Assembly: GCF_018622995.1 (NCBI RefSeq)
Contig: NZ_CP076022.1
Span: 372,001-436,000, forward strand
Direction of reading: 5' to 3'
Source of the DNA: Arthrobacter jiangjiafuii
GTDB lineage: Bacteria; Actinomycetota; Actinomycetes; Actinomycetales; Micrococcaceae
DNA: 64,000 nt
Below are positions 32,090 through 41,800 of this stretch, piece by piece; position 1 is the stretch's first letter; each line of letters opens with the position of its first letter. The position numbers were made by a program, and so were the translations under genes. A model generated the notes under the pieces. That model was not told where the DNA came from. It worked only from the letters and a program-made list of their open reading frames with translations, and made no database searches.

Positions 32090-34087
32090 ATGACGAATAC
32101 GCAGAGTTTCCACGTGGCCGTGATCGGAGCGGGTCCGCGGGGAATCTCTGTCCTGGAGCGCACCCTGGCCGGTTTTTTGGCTCTGGCTCCGGACGAGAGG
32201 CCGGCGCTGAGGATATCCATCCTTGATCCGTTCAATCCCGGACCCGGCCACGTCTGGCGCACCGGGCAGTCCCGGCTGTTCCTGATGAACACCCCGTCGC
32301 TCTTCCCCACGGTGGTCCCGGCCGGAGCCACCGCCGCAGGCCTGGCGGCATCACCCACCGGTCTTTCTTTTGACCAGTGGCGGCTGCTGATGACCCGGGA
32401 TGAGACCGTCTGGGTGCTGTCCGCCGGGGACCGGGAAGAGCTGGCCGGACTCTCCTCCGGAGCCTTCCCCAGCCGCGCGCTGTACGGCCGGTACCTGGAA
32501 TGGACCTACGCCCGCCTCCAGGACACCGCAGCCGCCGCCGGGGTGACGCTGGAACATGTGCGCGCCGAGGTGCTCAGCATGGCCCGCGCGGAATCCGGTC
32601 CGGGCTGGACACTGGAAGTGGCCGGAGAAGGAACCCTGGCTGCGGACGCCGTCGTCCTCGCCCTGGGCCACCTGCCGGCAGCCCTCAGCGCCGACCAAGA
32701 CCGGCTGCGCGACGCAGCAGACCGCCACAACCTGCGCTACCTGCCGCCCGCTGTGCCCTCCGACGTGGATCTCTCCGTGCTGCCGGCCGGCGAGCCGGTG
32801 CTCATCCGCGGGCTGGGCCTGAACTTCTTCGACATCATGATCCAGGTGACCGCCGGACGGGGCGGCCGGTTCGTCCCCTCCGGAGAGCCGGCCGGGCGCG
32901 CCCTGCGGTATGAGCCCAGCGGGCGGGAGCCGGTCCTGGTGGCCGCCTCGCGCCGGGGCACGCCGTACCGGGCCAAAGCCAAACTGGATTCCTATGTGCC
33001 GCGCAGCGTTCAGCTGCAGTACTTCACCGAAGAAGCCGCCACCTCGTTCCGGGACCAGGGCATCCTGCCAGGCTTTGACCACGACCTCTGGCCGCTGCTG
33101 CACCGCGACGCGGTGTGGGCGTATTACTCGACCCTGGCCCGCGTGGCTGCGGATGAACTGCTGGAACCGGCGGAGCAGTTCCTGGCCGAGCTGCGTGGGG
33201 CGCTGGACCTTCCCGGGCCCGAGTGGGACCCCGCCAAGGAAGCGGTCCTGGACCGCTGCGTTCCGTCAGCACGGCGCACCAACCTGGAAGCCCTGGCCCA
33301 GCCGCTGGGACGCCGCCCGTACGCCGGGGCGAAGGATCTCGACGACGCCGTCCTCGCCTACCTTCAGGACGACGCCGCCGGCTCCGCCGCCGGCGAGGAT
33401 GATCCGCTGAAGATGGCGATCGGCGCGCTGAATGCCGGGCGCACGGTGCTCAAGGCGGTAGTGGCCGACGGCGGACTGGCCGAAGCCTCCTGGCTCACCG
33501 AACTGCGCGGCTGGTTCGAGCCGCTGGTGGAAGGCCTGGCCAGCGGGCCGCCCCCGGAGCGGATTGAGCAGCTGGCCGCCCTGGTGCGGGCCGGCCTGGT
33601 GCACTTTGTGGGTCCGGACCCGCGCTTCGACGTGGACGAGGCGCGCGGCGTGTTCACCGGCATCTCGCCCTGGTCCGGCACCGAATACGCGGCGAAGACC
33701 CTGGTGGAGGCCATGATGCCGGCCAACCGCGTGGACCGGAACATCTCCCCGCTGCTGTCCGGAATGCTCCGCGACGGACTGGCCCGGCCCAAGGTCATGA
33801 TGGCCGGCGACGGCACCGCCGTGGTGACGCCCGGCCTGGACGTGACCCTGCCGCCGTACCGGCCGGTGGGTATCAGCGGCACCCCGCAGGAGGACCTGTA
33901 CGTACTGGGGCTGCAGCTTTCATCGGTGCAGTGGGGAACCGCGATCGCCGCGGAGGCCGGGTCACCTGCGGGTGCCGGTGCGCGCACCGTGCGCGATGCT
34001 GATGACATTGCTGCCGCGCTGCTGGCTTCGGCCGCCGCCGGCCAACGCCTGACACGGGTTACCACCGCACCGGCTACGGTGCGGTGA
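32090..34087 (+). CDS. FAD/NAD(P)-binding protein of the large monooxygenase-like group
   Basis: The 665-residue product starts with an FAD-binding GAGPRGISVLERTLAGF (about 10-26) and has the PGHVWRTGQSRLFLMNTPSL block typical of PF13454-type flavoproteins. A second nucleotide-binding region follows VLIRGLGLNFFDIMIQV (about 240-256). The C-terminal half is helical with SPWSGTEYAAKTLVEAMMPA and ends in LQLSSVQWGTAIAAEAGS, which closes the FAD site. The fold resembles lysine or ornithine N-hydroxylases, but no siderophore genes are linked, so the substrate is unknown. Its last 14 bases overlap the convergent hydrolase gene. Confidence 0.78.
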   Translation: MTNTQSFHVAVIGAGPRGISVLERTLAGFLALAPDERPALRISILDPFNPGPGHVWRTGQSRLFLMNTPSLFPTVVPAGATAAGLAASPTGLSFDQWRLLMTRDETVWVLSAGDREELAGLSSGAFPSRALYGRYLEWTYARLQDTAAAAGVTLEHVRAEVLSMARAESGPGWTLEVAGEGTLAADAVVLALGHLPAALSADQDRLRDAADRHNLRYLPPAVPSDVDLSVLPAGEPVLIRGLGLNFFDIMIQVTAGRGGRFVPSGEPAGRALRYEPSGREPVLVAASRRGTPYRAKAKLDSYVPRSVQLQYFTEEAATSFRDQGILPGFDHDLWPLLHRDAVWAYYSTLARVAADELLEPAEQFLAELRGALDLPGPEWDPAKEAVLDRCVPSARRTNLEALAQPLGRRPYAGAKDLDDAVLAYLQDDAAGSAAGEDDPLKMAIGALNAGRTVLKAVVADGGLAEASWLTELRGWFEPLVEGLASGPPPERIEQLAALVRAGLVHFVGPDPRFDVDEARGVFTGISPWSGTEYAAKTLVEAMMPANRVDRNISPLLSGMLRDGLARPKVMMAGDGTAVVTPGLDVTLPPYRPVGISGTPQEDLYVLGLQLSSVQWGTAIAAEAGSPAGAGARTVRDADDIAAALLASAAAGQRLTRVTTAPATVR

Positions 34088-34958
34088 ACTGCCGCAGCAT
34101 CCGGCAGAAGGCCGTGCTGTTCTCGGTGGGCCACCAGTGCCCGCCGTCCACCGGGCTGATCCGCAGGTCCCGCACCTCCTCGCCCAGGCCGTCGGTCAGC
34201 CTGGGCGACAGGAACGGATCCAGCAGCGGCACCAGCACATGCACCGGAACCTCGACCCGAGGCAGCGGCTGCCGGGCGGAGACGCCGGAGCCCAGCAGGT
34301 TCGCCCGGTAGAGCTGCAGGCCGCGGACGGCGTTGTCGACGGCGGTTTCCACGCTGGTGCCGGCCCGCCTGGCGTACCGCGGCCCAAGCACCCGGCAGAG
34401 CAGTTCGGGCAGGACCGGCAGCTGGAAGAAGCCAACGTAGGTGCTTCGCACCGCCTGCCCGGCGGCCAGCAGCCAGCGGCGGGGACGGCGCAGGCAGTGC
34501 ATAAACCAGCGGCGGAGGTGCCCGATGTCCGGCCCCGAGATGCTGGTAAAGCTCAGGATTTTTCCGGCCGCCCGCGGATCCCGGACCGCGGCCCAGCCCT
34601 GGATGGAACCCCAGTCATGGCCCACCAGATGCACCGGGCCACCGGTGTCGGCCAGCACGGCATAGAGGTCATTGACCAGCAGCGGCAGCCGGTAGGGCGC
34701 CAACGGACTGCCGGTTCCTGCTGAGTCTGCAGACCCGGCCGGCTCGACCCGGGACTCTCCGGCAGCGCGGGTGTCGTAGGCAATCACGCGGTGGTCCGTG
34801 GCCAGGTCCTTGATGACGCTGCCGAACACGGTGTGGTCATCCGGGTAGCCATGGACCAGCAGCACAGTGGGCGTGCCAGGCCCGGCCGGCAGGCCGTACT
34901 CGAAAACCGCCAGCCGGGCGCCGTCGTTCGCTACTGTCCGTTGCCTGCTCGCCTGCAT
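34074..34958 (-). CDS. Alpha/beta-hydrolase (epoxide hydrolase-like)
   Basis: The 294-residue product has the oxyanion motif VLLVHGYPDDHTVF (about 31-44), the nucleophile elbow LVGHDWGSIQG (about 114-124, with Asp as nucleophile, as in epoxide hydrolases and haloalkane dehalogenases), a helical cap region, and the catalytic His in VDGGHWWPTEN near the C-terminus. Actinobacteria often fuse this domain to a short-chain dehydrogenase; here it stands alone. Substrate unknown. Confidence 0.83.
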   Translation of the reverse strand: MQASRQRTVANDGARLAVFEYGLPAGPGTPTVLLVHGYPDDHTVFGSVIKDLATDHRVIAYDTRAAGESRVEPAGSADSAGTGSPLAPYRLPLLVNDLYAVLADTGGPVHLVGHDWGSIQGWAAVRDPRAAGKILSFTSISGPDIGHLRRWFMHCLRRPRRWLLAAGQAVRSTYVGFFQLPVLPELLCRVLGPRYARRAGTSVETAVDNAVRGLQLYRANLLGSGVSARQPLPRVEVPVHVLVPLLDPFLSPRLTDGLGEEVRDLRISPVDGGHWWPTENSTAFCRMLRQFTAP

Positions 34959-35103
34959 GCCAAGCCCCTTATCCCGGGAAACACCTGCACCCGCAGGTGA
35001 GCGTATGCTCCGGGCCTCACCGCCGCCACAGCAGCCGAAGCGCGGACCTAAACCAACGCGGACCTAAAGTAATAGCCAGGATGTTCGAACGAATCGTGCC
35101 GGC

Positions 35104-35205
35104 AGAAAAGCACGCGCGATCACCTTTGACCAGATCGCCGAAGGCCTCGAGCGCCTCAAGAACAACCAGGTTCTCGGCCGGCTCGTGGCCCGGTTCGGAA
35201 ACTAA
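35104..35205 (+). pseudogene. Relic of a zinc alcohol dehydrogenase (C-terminal 33 residues)
   Basis: An open frame with no start reads ITFDQIAEGLERLKNNQVLG and RLVARFGN before TAA. This matches the C-terminal helix and strand of medium-chain zinc alcohol dehydrogenases. The rest of the gene is absent; upstream is short spacer with two GCGGACCTAAA repeats. The remnant adjoins an aldehyde dehydrogenase gene, so a former alcohol/aldehyde oxidation pair is likely. Confidence 0.65.
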
Positions 35206-35239
35206 CCGGGCTCTGCGCGGATAACTGCCTGCCATAACG

Positions 35240-35281
35240 ACGACGGCGGCTGCGCACCCTAAGGTGCGCAGCCGCCGTCGT
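35240..35281. terminator. Strong bidirectional terminator
   Basis: A perfect 19-bp stem (35240-35258 with 35263-35281) with a CTAA loop lies between the alcohol dehydrogenase relic and the end of the minus-strand aldehyde dehydrogenase gene. Confidence 0.88.
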
Positions 35282-35296
35282 GCGTTAACTACCGGA

Positions 35297-36793
35297 TTAG
35301 AACGGGTACTGCCGGGGTTCGCGCTGCAGGGTGATGGTGTGGTCGGTGGTGAATTCCGCGATCGCCCATTCGCCGTTGAAGCGGCCCAGGCCGGAGTTCT
35401 TCTCGCCGCCGAAGGCCACATGCGCCTCATCCTGGACCGGGATGTCATTGACGTGCGTCATGCCGGCCTTGATGCGGCGGGCGAACTGGACGCCGCGGTC
35501 CAGGTCGGAGGTGAACACCGAGCTGGCAAGGCCCAGTTCGCTGGCGTTGGCCAGGGCGAGGGCGTCTTCGGCGTCGGCCGCGCGGGTAATGCCGGCGATC
35601 GGACCGAAGATCTCGTCCTGGAACAGCTCCATGTCCCTGGTGACGTCGGCGAAGACGTAGGGGGAGAGGACCTGCCCGTTGGTTTGGCCTTCGACCACCA
35701 TGCGGGCGCCCTGCTCCTGGGCGAGGGTGATCTTCTTCTGCAGGCCCTCGAGCTGCTTGGCGTTGATGATCGGGCCCACGGTGTTCTGCGGATCCGAGGG
35801 GTCACCGGACTTCAGCGTCTTGGCGTGCGCGGCGAACTTCTCCACGAACTCGTCGTAGACGGCGTCCTCGACGATGATCCGGTTCACTGCCATGCAGATC
35901 TGGCCCTGGTGCAGGAACTTGCCCATGATCGCTGCCTTGACGGCCTGGTCCACGTCCGCATCGGCGAGGACCACGAACGGGCTGTTGCCGCCGAGCTCCA
36001 GGGCCACATGCTTCAGGGTGGGGCCGCTGGAGGCGAGGGCGCCCAGGTTCTTGCCCACCGGAGTGGAGCCGGTGAAGGAAATGAAGCCCGGAACCGGGTG
36101 CTCGACAAACGCGTCGCCGATCTCGGAGCCCGCACCCACGACAACACTCAGGACACCGGCGGGCAGGCCGGCCTCCTCGAAGATCTTGGCGATCATCAGT
36201 CCGCCGGTGACCGGGGTATCGGAGGCGGGCTTGAGCACGACGGCGTTGCCCAGCGCCAGCGCCGGCGCCACGGAGCGCTGGGACAGGTGCAGCGGGAAGT
36301 TCCAGGGGCTGATGACCCCGACGACGCCCAGCGGTCCCCGGTAGACACGGGATTCCTTGCCCGGAGTATCGGATTCCAGGATCCGGCCGGAGACACGGTG
36401 CGGGAAGGTGGCGGATTCCTTGGTGATGGCCTTGGCCGAATCGACTTCGATGTTGGCCTTAATGACGGTGCTGCCGGACTCGGCGGCCAGCCAGGCGATG
36501 ATTTCCTCGCGGCGCTCGTCGAAAATTTCAGCGGCACGCTCAATGACGGCCCGGCGGGCGGAGGGCGTCTGCGCCGCCCACTCCTGCTGCGCCTTGGCGG
36601 CGGCGGTGTAGGCCTCGTCCAGGTCCTCGCGGGAGGCCTGGCGGATACTCATCAGTTCGGCGCCGTCAAAGGGGCTGGTATCGGACAGGGTCCGGTCGGA
36701 GCTTCCGTCCCGCCACGCTCCTGCAATGTACTGCTGCGCGGGAATCCAGTCAGTCACGGCCTGGTGGGTGGTTTCAGCCTTCGTCGTGCTCAT
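35297..36793 (-). CDS. NAD-dependent aldehyde dehydrogenase
   Basis: The 498-residue product from ATG 36793 (AGGAG upstream) is a full aldehyde dehydrogenase. It shows [20 protein letters not shown], the cofactor segment [14 protein letters not shown], the catalytic Glu in [12 protein letters not shown] and the catalytic Cys in [16 protein letters not shown], then [16 protein letters not shown]. The terminal [19 protein letters not shown] is typical of benzaldehyde or aryl-aldehyde dehydrogenases, a hint only. It diverges from ctaD. The alcohol dehydrogenase relic past its 3' end suggests that it once worked with an alcohol dehydrogenase. Confidence 0.87.
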   Translation of the reverse strand: MSTTKAETTHQAVTDWIPAQQYIAGAWRDGSSDRTLSDTSPFDGAELMSIRQASREDLDEAYTAAAKAQQEWAAQTPSARRAVIERAAEIFDERREEIIAWLAAESGSTVIKANIEVDSAKAITKESATFPHRVSGRILESDTPGKESRVYRGPLGVVGVISPWNFPLHLSQRSVAPALALGNAVVLKPASDTPVTGGLMIAKIFEEAGLPAGVLSVVVGAGSEIGDAFVEHPVPGFISFTGSTPVGKNLGALASSGPTLKHVALELGGNSPFVVLADADVDQAVKAAIMGKFLHQGQICMAVNRIIVEDAVYDEFVEKFAAHAKTLKSGDPSDPQNTVGPIINAKQLEGLQKKITLAQEQGARMVVEGQTNGQVLSPYVFADVTRDMELFQDEIFGPIAGITRAADAEDALALANASELGLASSVFTSDLDRGVQFARRIKAGMTHVNDIPVQDEAHVAFGGEKNSGLGRFNGEWAIAEFTTDHTITLQREPRQYPF

Positions 36794-36993
36794 TACTTCT
36801 CCTTGATGAAATCTAGGCGTCTGTCCCGGGTTCAACCGGGCCGGGGGCCTTTTGATTCCCCGCTGTCCCAGGCACATCCGGGAACCTCTGGACGGCGGAG
36901 AAAGAGGAGACCTACGATACAAGACACGGCGGACCTTTGCAGGATCGCCCGTCGCAGGATGATCCGGCCGCTGCATGCAAGGGATGGCACCTG

Positions 36994-38748
36994 ATGTCGA
37001 CGCTCAAGTACTCAACGGACGATTTTGGCACCTACGTACCGCCGCGCGTCGTCCCGGTCTCCCGGGGGCGGATCATCGTCAACTGGCTGACCTCGACCGA
37101 CCACAAGACGATCGGCTACATGTACCTGATCGCGTCCTTTGTCTTCTTCTGCGTGGGCGGCGTGATGGCCTTGGTGATCCGGGCCGAACTGTTCGAACCG
37201 GGCATGCAGATCCTGCAGACCAAGGACCAGTACAACCAGCTGTTCACGATGCACGGCACGATCATGCTGCTGATGTTCGCCACCCCGCTGTTCGCCGGAT
37301 TCGCCAACATCATCATGCCGCTGCAGATCGGCGCGCCGGACGTGGCGTTTGCCCGGCTGAACGCCCTGGCGTTCTGGTTCTTCCTCTTTGGCTCCACCAT
37401 CGCCGTGTCCGGCTTCATCACCCCGCAGGGGGCAGCCTCGTTTGGCTGGACTGCCTACGCGCCGCTGTCCAACACCACCTTTTCGCCCGGGATCGGCGGA
37501 GACCTGTGGGTGTTCGGGCTTGCCCTGTCCGGCTTCGGGACCATCCTGGGATCGGTCAACTTCGTCACGACCATCATCTGCCTGCGCGCACCGGGCATGA
37601 CCATGTGGCGGATGCCGATCTTCACCTGGAACACCCTGGTCACCTCGATCCTGGTCCTGATGGCCTTCCCGCCGCTGGCTGCTGCACTGTTTGCCCTCGG
37701 CGCGGACCGGCGGTTCGGAGCCCACATCTTCGATCCCGAGCGTGGCGGTTCCATCCTCTGGCAGCACCTGTTCTGGTTCTTCGGCCATCCCGAGGTGTAC
37801 ATCATTGCGCTGCCGTTCTTCGGCATCATCTCCGAGGTGCTGCCGGTGTTCAGCCGGAAACCGATCTTCGGCTACAAGGGCCTGGTGTTTGCCACCCTGG
37901 CCATCGCCGCCCTGTCCGTGACCGTGTGGGCGCACCACATGTACGTCACCGGCGCCGTCATGCAGTCCTTCTTCGCGCTCATGACCATGCTGATCGCGGT
38001 GCCGACGGGGGTGAAGTTCTTCAACTGGATCGGCACCATGTGGCGCGGTTCCATCACCTTCGAAACGCCGATGCTGTGGGCCATCGGGTTCCTGATCACC
38101 TTCCTCTTCGGCGGGCTCACCGGCATCATCCTGGCCTCCCCGCCGCTGGACTACCAGGTCTCGGACACCTATTTCGTGGTCGCCCACTTCCACTACGTGG
38201 TGTTCGGCACCGTGGTCTTCGCGATGTTTGCCGGCTTCTACTTCTGGTGGCCCAAGTTCACCGGCAAGATGCTCAACGAGCGCCTCGGCAAGATTCATTT
38301 CTGGATGCTGTTCCTGGGGTTCCACGGCACCTTCATGATCCAGCACTGGTTGGGCGTCTCCGGCATGCCGCGGCGGTACGCGGACTACCTCGTGGAAGAC
38401 AACTTCACGTCCATGAACCAGTTGTCCACCGTTGCCTCAATGCTCCTGGGAGCATCCCTGATCCCGTTCTTCTGGAACGTGTTCATCACCTGGCGCCGGG
38501 GCAAAAAGGTGGAAGTGGATGACCCATGGGGCTTTGGCTGCTCGCTCGAATGGGCCACGTCCTGCCCGCCGCCGCGGCACAACTTCACTGCGCTGCCGCG
38601 CATCCGCTCTGAGCGCCCCGCACTGGACCTGCACCACCCGGAGTTGAAGCCGCGGTCCAACGGGGAAACGGATAACCCGGTGGTGAAGGTCTTCGGTGCC
38701 GCTGACATGGGCAGCGAAAAGCCCAACGACCCGGATCCCCGGGACTAG
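36994..38748 (+). CDS. ctaD: Cytochrome c oxidase subunit I (orphan copy)
   Basis: The 584-residue membrane protein is the catalytic subunit of an aa3-type oxidase. It has twelve or so membrane segments. The heme a ligand is in [12 protein letters not shown], the CuB/Tyr cross-link region in [17 protein letters not shown], the CuB His pair in [10 protein letters not shown], and the heme a3 and a ligands in [14 protein letters not shown] 36994 follows AAGGGATGG. The other oxidase genes (ctaC, ctaE, ctaF) are not next to it, so it is a solitary or second copy; function would need subunits from elsewhere. The C-terminus is a soluble extension of about 60 residues. Confidence 0.92.
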   Translation: MSTLKYSTDDFGTYVPPRVVPVSRGRIIVNWLTSTDHKTIGYMYLIASFVFFCVGGVMALVIRAELFEPGMQILQTKDQYNQLFTMHGTIMLLMFATPLFAGFANIIMPLQIGAPDVAFARLNALAFWFFLFGSTIAVSGFITPQGAASFGWTAYAPLSNTTFSPGIGGDLWVFGLALSGFGTILGSVNFVTTIICLRAPGMTMWRMPIFTWNTLVTSILVLMAFPPLAAALFALGADRRFGAHIFDPERGGSILWQHLFWFFGHPEVYIIALPFFGIISEVLPVFSRKPIFGYKGLVFATLAIAALSVTVWAHHMYVTGAVMQSFFALMTMLIAVPTGVKFFNWIGTMWRGSITFETPMLWAIGFLITFLFGGLTGIILASPPLDYQVSDTYFVVAHFHYVVFGTVVFAMFAGFYFWWPKFTGKMLNERLGKIHFWMLFLGFHGTFMIQHWLGVSGMPRRYADYLVEDNFTSMNQLSTVASMLLGASLIPFFWNVFITWRRGKKVEVDDPWGFGCSLEWATSCPPPRHNFTALPRIRSERPALDLHHPELKPRSNGETDNPVVKVFGAADMGSEKPNDPDPRD

Positions 38749-38814
38749 GCCGATCTCCGGGACCAGCAGCAGCAGGCACGCCGGCACCCAGCCAGCCAGC
38801 CGGCCAGCCAATAA

Positions 38815-38853
38815 ATAAGCGTCGCCGGGAGCAAAACTCCCGGCGACGCTTAT
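38815..38853. terminator. Terminator between ctaD and the nuclease gene
   Basis: A perfect stem of about 17 bp (38815-38831 with 38837-38853) and CAAAA loop serves convergent ctaD and the nuclease gene. Confidence 0.87.
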
Positions 38854-38893
38854 GTGGATCAGGCCCGGACCAGCGGCCTGGGATCAGCCGGGG

Positions 38894-41800
38894 CTACCGG
38901 CCGGTCAGGCAGTACAGGTAGCGCGCCAGATCCAGTGCATACCGGACCCAGCCCTTGACGTCCCACCAGTTTTTCGGCGGAACCGGAGCCTTGCAGGCCG
39001 GCGCCGGCGGAGTGGGAGGCGCCTGGACCGTAACCGGCACGGTCACGGTGGTGCCGGAAGGTGCAGCGGTGAGCACCAGTCTTCCTGCGCCGGAGGCCGA
39101 CGACGGAATGCTCACGCTCACGGAGGCGGCCCCCGCCGTCACCGGGGCGGTGCCCAGCGCGGTGGCGGTGCCTGCCGCGTTGACCCAGTTCACGGCCAGC
39201 GCGGTGTTGGCCGGGCTGCCCAGCGAGGTGAGGTCAAGCCCGGAAACCGTGAAGGAAACCGCTGCTCCGGCTGTTGCCGTGGCCGGTGCTCCCTGCACCA
39301 CCACGCCCTGGCGGGCGAAGTCCGGGGAGAGCGGGCTGTTGGCCTCGATGTAGCTGATCCACGCATCGCGGTCCACCAGTCCGGAGTCCCGGGTGTTGGT
39401 CCCTTGGGTGAAGACACTGAAGTTGTCTCCACCCTGGGCCAGGAAGCTGAACGTTCCCACGCGGTAGGCGCGGGCGGGGTCCAGTGCTTCACCGTTGACG
39501 GTCACGGTCTGGATGCGGGAACCCGCAGCCTGGGCCTGATCGTACGTGTAGGTGATGTTGTCCGAGAGTCCCAGTGCCAGGAACGGGCGCGAACTGCCGG
39601 CCGGCTGCCACTGCTGTTCCAGCATGGTTTTCAGCTGTGCACCGGTGAGGGTGGTGGTCCACAGGTTGTTCACGAACGGCAGTACCGCGTTGGCCTCGGC
39701 GTAGGTGATCACGCCGTCGGCGCCGTAGTACAGCTCGGCACGCAGCCCGCCGGGGTTGGTGACACCGATTTCGGCGCCCCCGCGGTCCGCCGAGGACAGC
39801 GTGCTGAGCAGCGAATCGGCCACGAGGTTGCCCAGCGTGGATTCGGCGCTGCGGTCATCGCGGTTGGTCCCCGAGAACGCTGAGGTGATGTCGGCGGTTA
39901 CCGAGCCCACCGGCTGGTTGCCGATCTCGGCGGCGGAGGCCAGCGCCGCATCGACAATGGACTTGACCTCGGCGACTGCCGGGTAGGCAGCCACGAGCGA
40001 CGCAGCGCTCTCCGTGGTCCGCGGAACGTTGGTGGCCGTGTAGGACACCACCTCATCCGTTGCCGGGTTGTAGTCCAGGTTGATCTGGCCGATGAACTCT
40101 CCGTAGGAACCGGTCTGCACTACCGGCCGGGTCTTCCCGTCGACACCGGGAACGGGTGCGTCCCAGGCGTACTGCTTGTGGGTGTGGCCGGTGTAGATGG
40201 CATCCACCAGGGGACTGGTGCCGTTGACAATCTCGGCAAACGCGCCGCCGTCGGCCACTTCCTGCTCCAGCGAAGCTCCGTCGGGAGTGCCGGCGCCGGC
40301 GCCGTCGTGATACTCGGCGATGATGACATCCGCCAGCCCCGCGGCCTGCAGCTGCTCGGCCACACGGTTCACGGCCTCGACCGGATCACCGAATTCCAGA
40401 TTCGCGATCCCGCCGGGAGTGACCAGCGTGGCCGTCTCCTCGGTGATGGCACCAATCACGGCCACCGAGACGCCGTTGACGTCCAGGATCGTGTACTCCT
40501 CCAAAGCGGGCGTGGTGGTGCCGCGGAGATAGACGTTGGCGCCCAGGTACGGGAACTCGGCGGACGGAATGACCCGGTCCGTGAGGTCGGCGTAACCGGC
40601 GTCGAACTCGTGGTTGCCCACGGCCGAGGCGCGCAGGTCCAGGGCGTTCAGCACATCGATGGTGGGCGCATCCTGCTGAATGGAGGAGGCGAACAGGGAA
40701 GCGCCGATGTTGTCGCCGGCGGAGAGGAACACCGAGCTGCCCGCCGGTGCTGCTGCCTTGAGCTGTTCAACGGTTCCGGCGAAGTTGACGGTGTTGTCGT
40801 CGATCCGGCCGTGGAAATCGTTGATGTTCAGCAGGTTCAGCTCTTCGGTTTCGGTTCCGGCGGGGGCAAGATCCAGGCCGACCAGGATCGGATCGTGGTC
40901 CGAGGAACGGTAGGGGTCCGGAGCGTAGTAGTTGGTGACGTTGGTGTTGTAGCGGCTGTATTCCAGCGCCACCGACTCCACCGAGTTGATGTTCCAGATG
41001 TCGGCGCCGGTGACGGCCTCGGCTGCTTCCGGGGAGGCCAGGATATGGTCCAGCGAACCGACCATCCCGCTGAAGGCGTAGGAGTGCTTGCCGGTGGCCT
41101 TGCCCAGGTTCACGTATCCGGCATCGGCCAGTACGGTCATCGGATCTTCAGCCGCGTAGGAGTTGAAGTCTCCCAGCAGGAACACCTTCTCGGTGCCCGC
41201 GGCGTCGGCCACGGAATCGGCGAAGCCGGCCAGTGCCTGTGCCTGCCGGACGCGGTCGGCGTTCCAGCCGCCCTGTCCGGTGTCGGCGTTTTCGCCGGAG
41301 TCCGGGGCCGAGCCCTTGGACTTGAAGTGGTTGCTGATCGCGACGAACTTTTCGCCGTCGGTGCCGCCGGCGGGCTTGAAGGCCTGGGCCAGCGGCTCGC
41401 GGGCGTTGGAGAACACCGTTTCGTCGTCGAGGATCACTGATTCGCCCACCGGCTCGGCCGTGGCCGTGCGGAAGATGAAGGCCGTGCGGATGACGTCTTC
41501 AGCCGCCGGCAGCGCGGCGGGGGAGCGGACATAGTCCCAGGTCCCGGGTGCCTGTTCGTTCAGGGCAGCGGTCAGGTTCGCCAGTGCTTCGTCGCGGTCC
41601 TTGCCGAACACGGCGGAGTTTTCCACCTCCATGAGGGAGACGACGTCGGCGCCGAGGGCGTTGATGGCGGCAACGATCTTCGCCTGCTGGCGTTCCAGGT
41701 TTTCTGCGTTGGCGGCGCCGCGGGCGTCGCAGCCTCCGCGGACGGTCAGCGGAGCACCGGCGCGGTCGTTGTAGAAGGTGCAGCCGGGCAGCGTATCCCC

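Noticed and set aside
37012-38346. A 444-residue frame antisense to ctaD and similar ones opposite the flavoprotein at 16 kb and manB at 22 kb.
   Set aside because: Same shadow pattern; no start signals and no recognisable domains.
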